From an uncultured Lachnospiraceae bacterium (GTDB taxonomy: Bacteria > Bacillota > Clostridia > Lachnospirales > Lachnospiraceae): 42,689 nucleotides of DNA. Positions within the stretch are counted from its first letter, which is position 1. Each line of letters begins with the position of its first letter. The stretch spans positions 1 to 42,689 of the forward strand of contig CAMVTN010000006.1 in assembly GCA_947170415.1 (NCBI GenBank). The letters are read 5' to 3'. Made by a program: the position numbers and the translations under genes. The notes beneath the pieces were generated by a model. The model was not told where the DNA came from and did no database searches. It worked only from the letters and a program-made list of their open reading frames with translations. This document shows positions 41,842 through 42,689 of this stretch, in pieces.

Positions 41842-42689
41842 ATGTCTGTTTATGAAGATCTGGTAAATCACAGAACTAAATTATCACTGGTTGGACTGGG
41901 ATATGTCGGTATGCCGATCGCAGTTTCATTTTCAAAGCATATCGAGGTGATCGGTTTTGATATAAACAAAGACAAGATTGAAAAATATAAAGCGGGTATA
42001 GATCCGACTAATGAAGTTGGAAACGATGGCATTAAGAATTCTGCGGTTGACTTTACTTCTGATGAGGAAAGACTTAAAGAAGCAAAGTTTCATATCGTTG
42101 CTGTTCCGACTCCCGTTAATTCCGATCATACACCTGATCTCAGACCGGTTGAGGGCGCAAGCCATACACTCGGAAGAAATCTCACAAAGGGCTCCATCGT
42201 AGTATATGAGTCAACAGTTTATCCGGGTGTTACAGAAGATATCTGTGTTCCTATCCTTGAAAAGGAATCAGGAATGAAATGCGGAGAAGATTTCTTCGTT
42301 GGATATTCTCCCGAGAGAATAAATCCGGGTGATAAGGTTCATCGTCTTGAGACTATCACAAAGATCGTTTCAGGAATGAATGATGAGGTCCTCGAGGAGA
42401 TCGCAAATACATACAGCCTTGTTGTTGCGGCAGGTGTTTACAGGGCGGAGTCAATAAAGGTCGCTGAGGCGGCAAAGGTTATCGAGAACAGTCAGAGAGA
42501 TATCAATATAGCTTTCATGAATGAGCTTTCAATGATCTTTAACAGAATGGGAATCGATACACAGGCGGTTCTTAAGGCAGCGGGAACAAAGTGGAATTTC
42601 CTGCATTTCTTCCCTGGACTTGTGGGTGGTCATTGTATCGGTGTCGATCCGTATTATCTGACATATAAGGCAGAGCAGCTTGGCTATCA
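41842..42689 (+). CDS. UDP-N-acetylhexosamine 6-dehydrogenase (WbpA/WbpO/TviB-like), 5' part
   Basis: The frame runs off the right edge; 282 residues are visible of an expected 420-430. The enzyme oxidises the C6 of a UDP-N-acetyl sugar to the uronic acid with NAD. The NAD motif is [18 protein letters not shown] (about 15-32). [16 protein letters not shown] and [10 protein letters not shown] follow. [17 protein letters not shown] and the catalytic Cys in [20 protein letters not shown] are both present. The latter form favours the UDP-GlcNAc/GalNAc group over UDP-glucose dehydrogenase. GGAAGG stands 5 bases before the ATG. It begins a new transcription unit, likely continuing the polysaccharide locus to the right. 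Confidence 0.9.
   Translation, partial: MSVYEDLVNHRTKLSLVGLGYVGMPIAVSFSKHIEVIGFDINKDKIEKYKAGIDPTNEVGNDGIKNSAVDFTSDEERLKEAKFHIVAVPTPVNSDHTPDLRPVEGASHTLGRNLTKGSIVVYESTVYPGVTEDICVPILEKESGMKCGEDFFVGYSPERINPGDKVHRLETITKIVSGMNDEVLEEIANTYSLVVAAGVYRAESIKVAEAAKVIENSQRDINIAFMNELSMIFNRMGIDTQAVLKAAGTKWNFLHFFPGLVGGHCIGVDPYYLTYKAEQLGY

Noticed and set aside
41814-41855. 13-codon leader peptide before the dehydrogenase gene ([13 protein letters not shown])
   Set aside because: It has a fair ribosome site but no regulatory residue pattern and no attenuator structure was seen; it is probably chance.
1-42689. CRISPR array, tRNA/rRNA genes, insertion sequences
   Set aside because: No regularly spaced direct repeats, no RNA gene signatures and no transposase other than the Rpn-like fragment were seen on reading both strands.

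Overview
This window is almost entirely one large surface-polysaccharide (capsule/exopolysaccharide) biosynthesis locus from a low-to-mid GC Firmicute. Strong Shine-Dalgarno sites (AAAGGAGG type), frequent ATGA/GTGA start-stop overlaps, GTG and TTG starts, YfhO-type membrane proteins and the gene repertoire suggest a Clostridia member, most likely Lachnospiraceae (Butyrivibrio-like). That placement is inference; the window has no rRNA or other marker gene.

Layout. (1) 1-701: the 3' part of an Rpn/PD-(D/E)XK nuclease gene, closed by a terminator near 744-792. (2) 1122-17446: thirteen co-directional, tightly packed genes. They are a GT2, a KpsC/S-like capsule transferase, a nonulosonic-acid synthase (neuB), a Wzx flippase, a fused CMP-sugar synthetase/PseG-like hydrolase, a GT4, a polyprenyl-phosphate sugar phosphotransferase (chain initiation), a GT2, two GT4s, a second flippase, an unknown membrane-anchored protein and a polytopic GT-C/polymerase candidate. 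(3) 17443-18186 on the minus strand: an SDR oxidoreductase whose end overlaps the operon's end. (4) 18489-27018: a YfhO-type membrane protein, then rfbF-rfbG-rfbH (CDP-glucose to a CDP-6-deoxy/3,6-dideoxy-hexose), a two-domain aldolase and a HAD phosphatase, ended by a hairpin. (5) 27085-39686: a second YfhO protein, an acetolactate-synthase-like TPP enzyme, a GtrB/ArnC-like polyprenyl-P glycosyltransferase, GT8, two more GT-C-like membrane proteins and two GT2s, ended by a hairpin facing both ways. (6) 39734-40606 (minus): a radical SAM protein, divergent from a cytoplasmic CapA-like protein. A strong promoter then drives a UDP-N-acetylhexosamine dehydrogenase gene that runs off the right edge.

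How it fits together (inference). The phosphotransferase starts a repeat unit on a polyprenyl carrier, the cytoplasmic GT2/GT4/GT8 enzymes extend it, and the Wzx proteins flip it. The GtrB-like enzyme plus several GT-C/YfhO proteins would decorate it on the outside of the membrane. Two unusual sugars look likely. One is a pseudaminic/legionaminic-type nonulosonic acid (NeuB plus NeuA-PseG fusion, with upstream enzymes missing from the window). The other is a CDP-linked branched 3,6-dideoxyhexose of the yersiniose type (RfbFGH plus a TPP enzyme resembling YerE). The aldolase fused to a second Rossmann-like domain, placed inside that module, is the least explained enzyme here.

No rRNA, tRNA, CRISPR array, insertion sequence or transposase was seen. 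The usual Gram-positive capsule regulators (Wzd/Wze kinase, Wzb phosphatase, LytR-CpsA-Psr) are also absent from the window.
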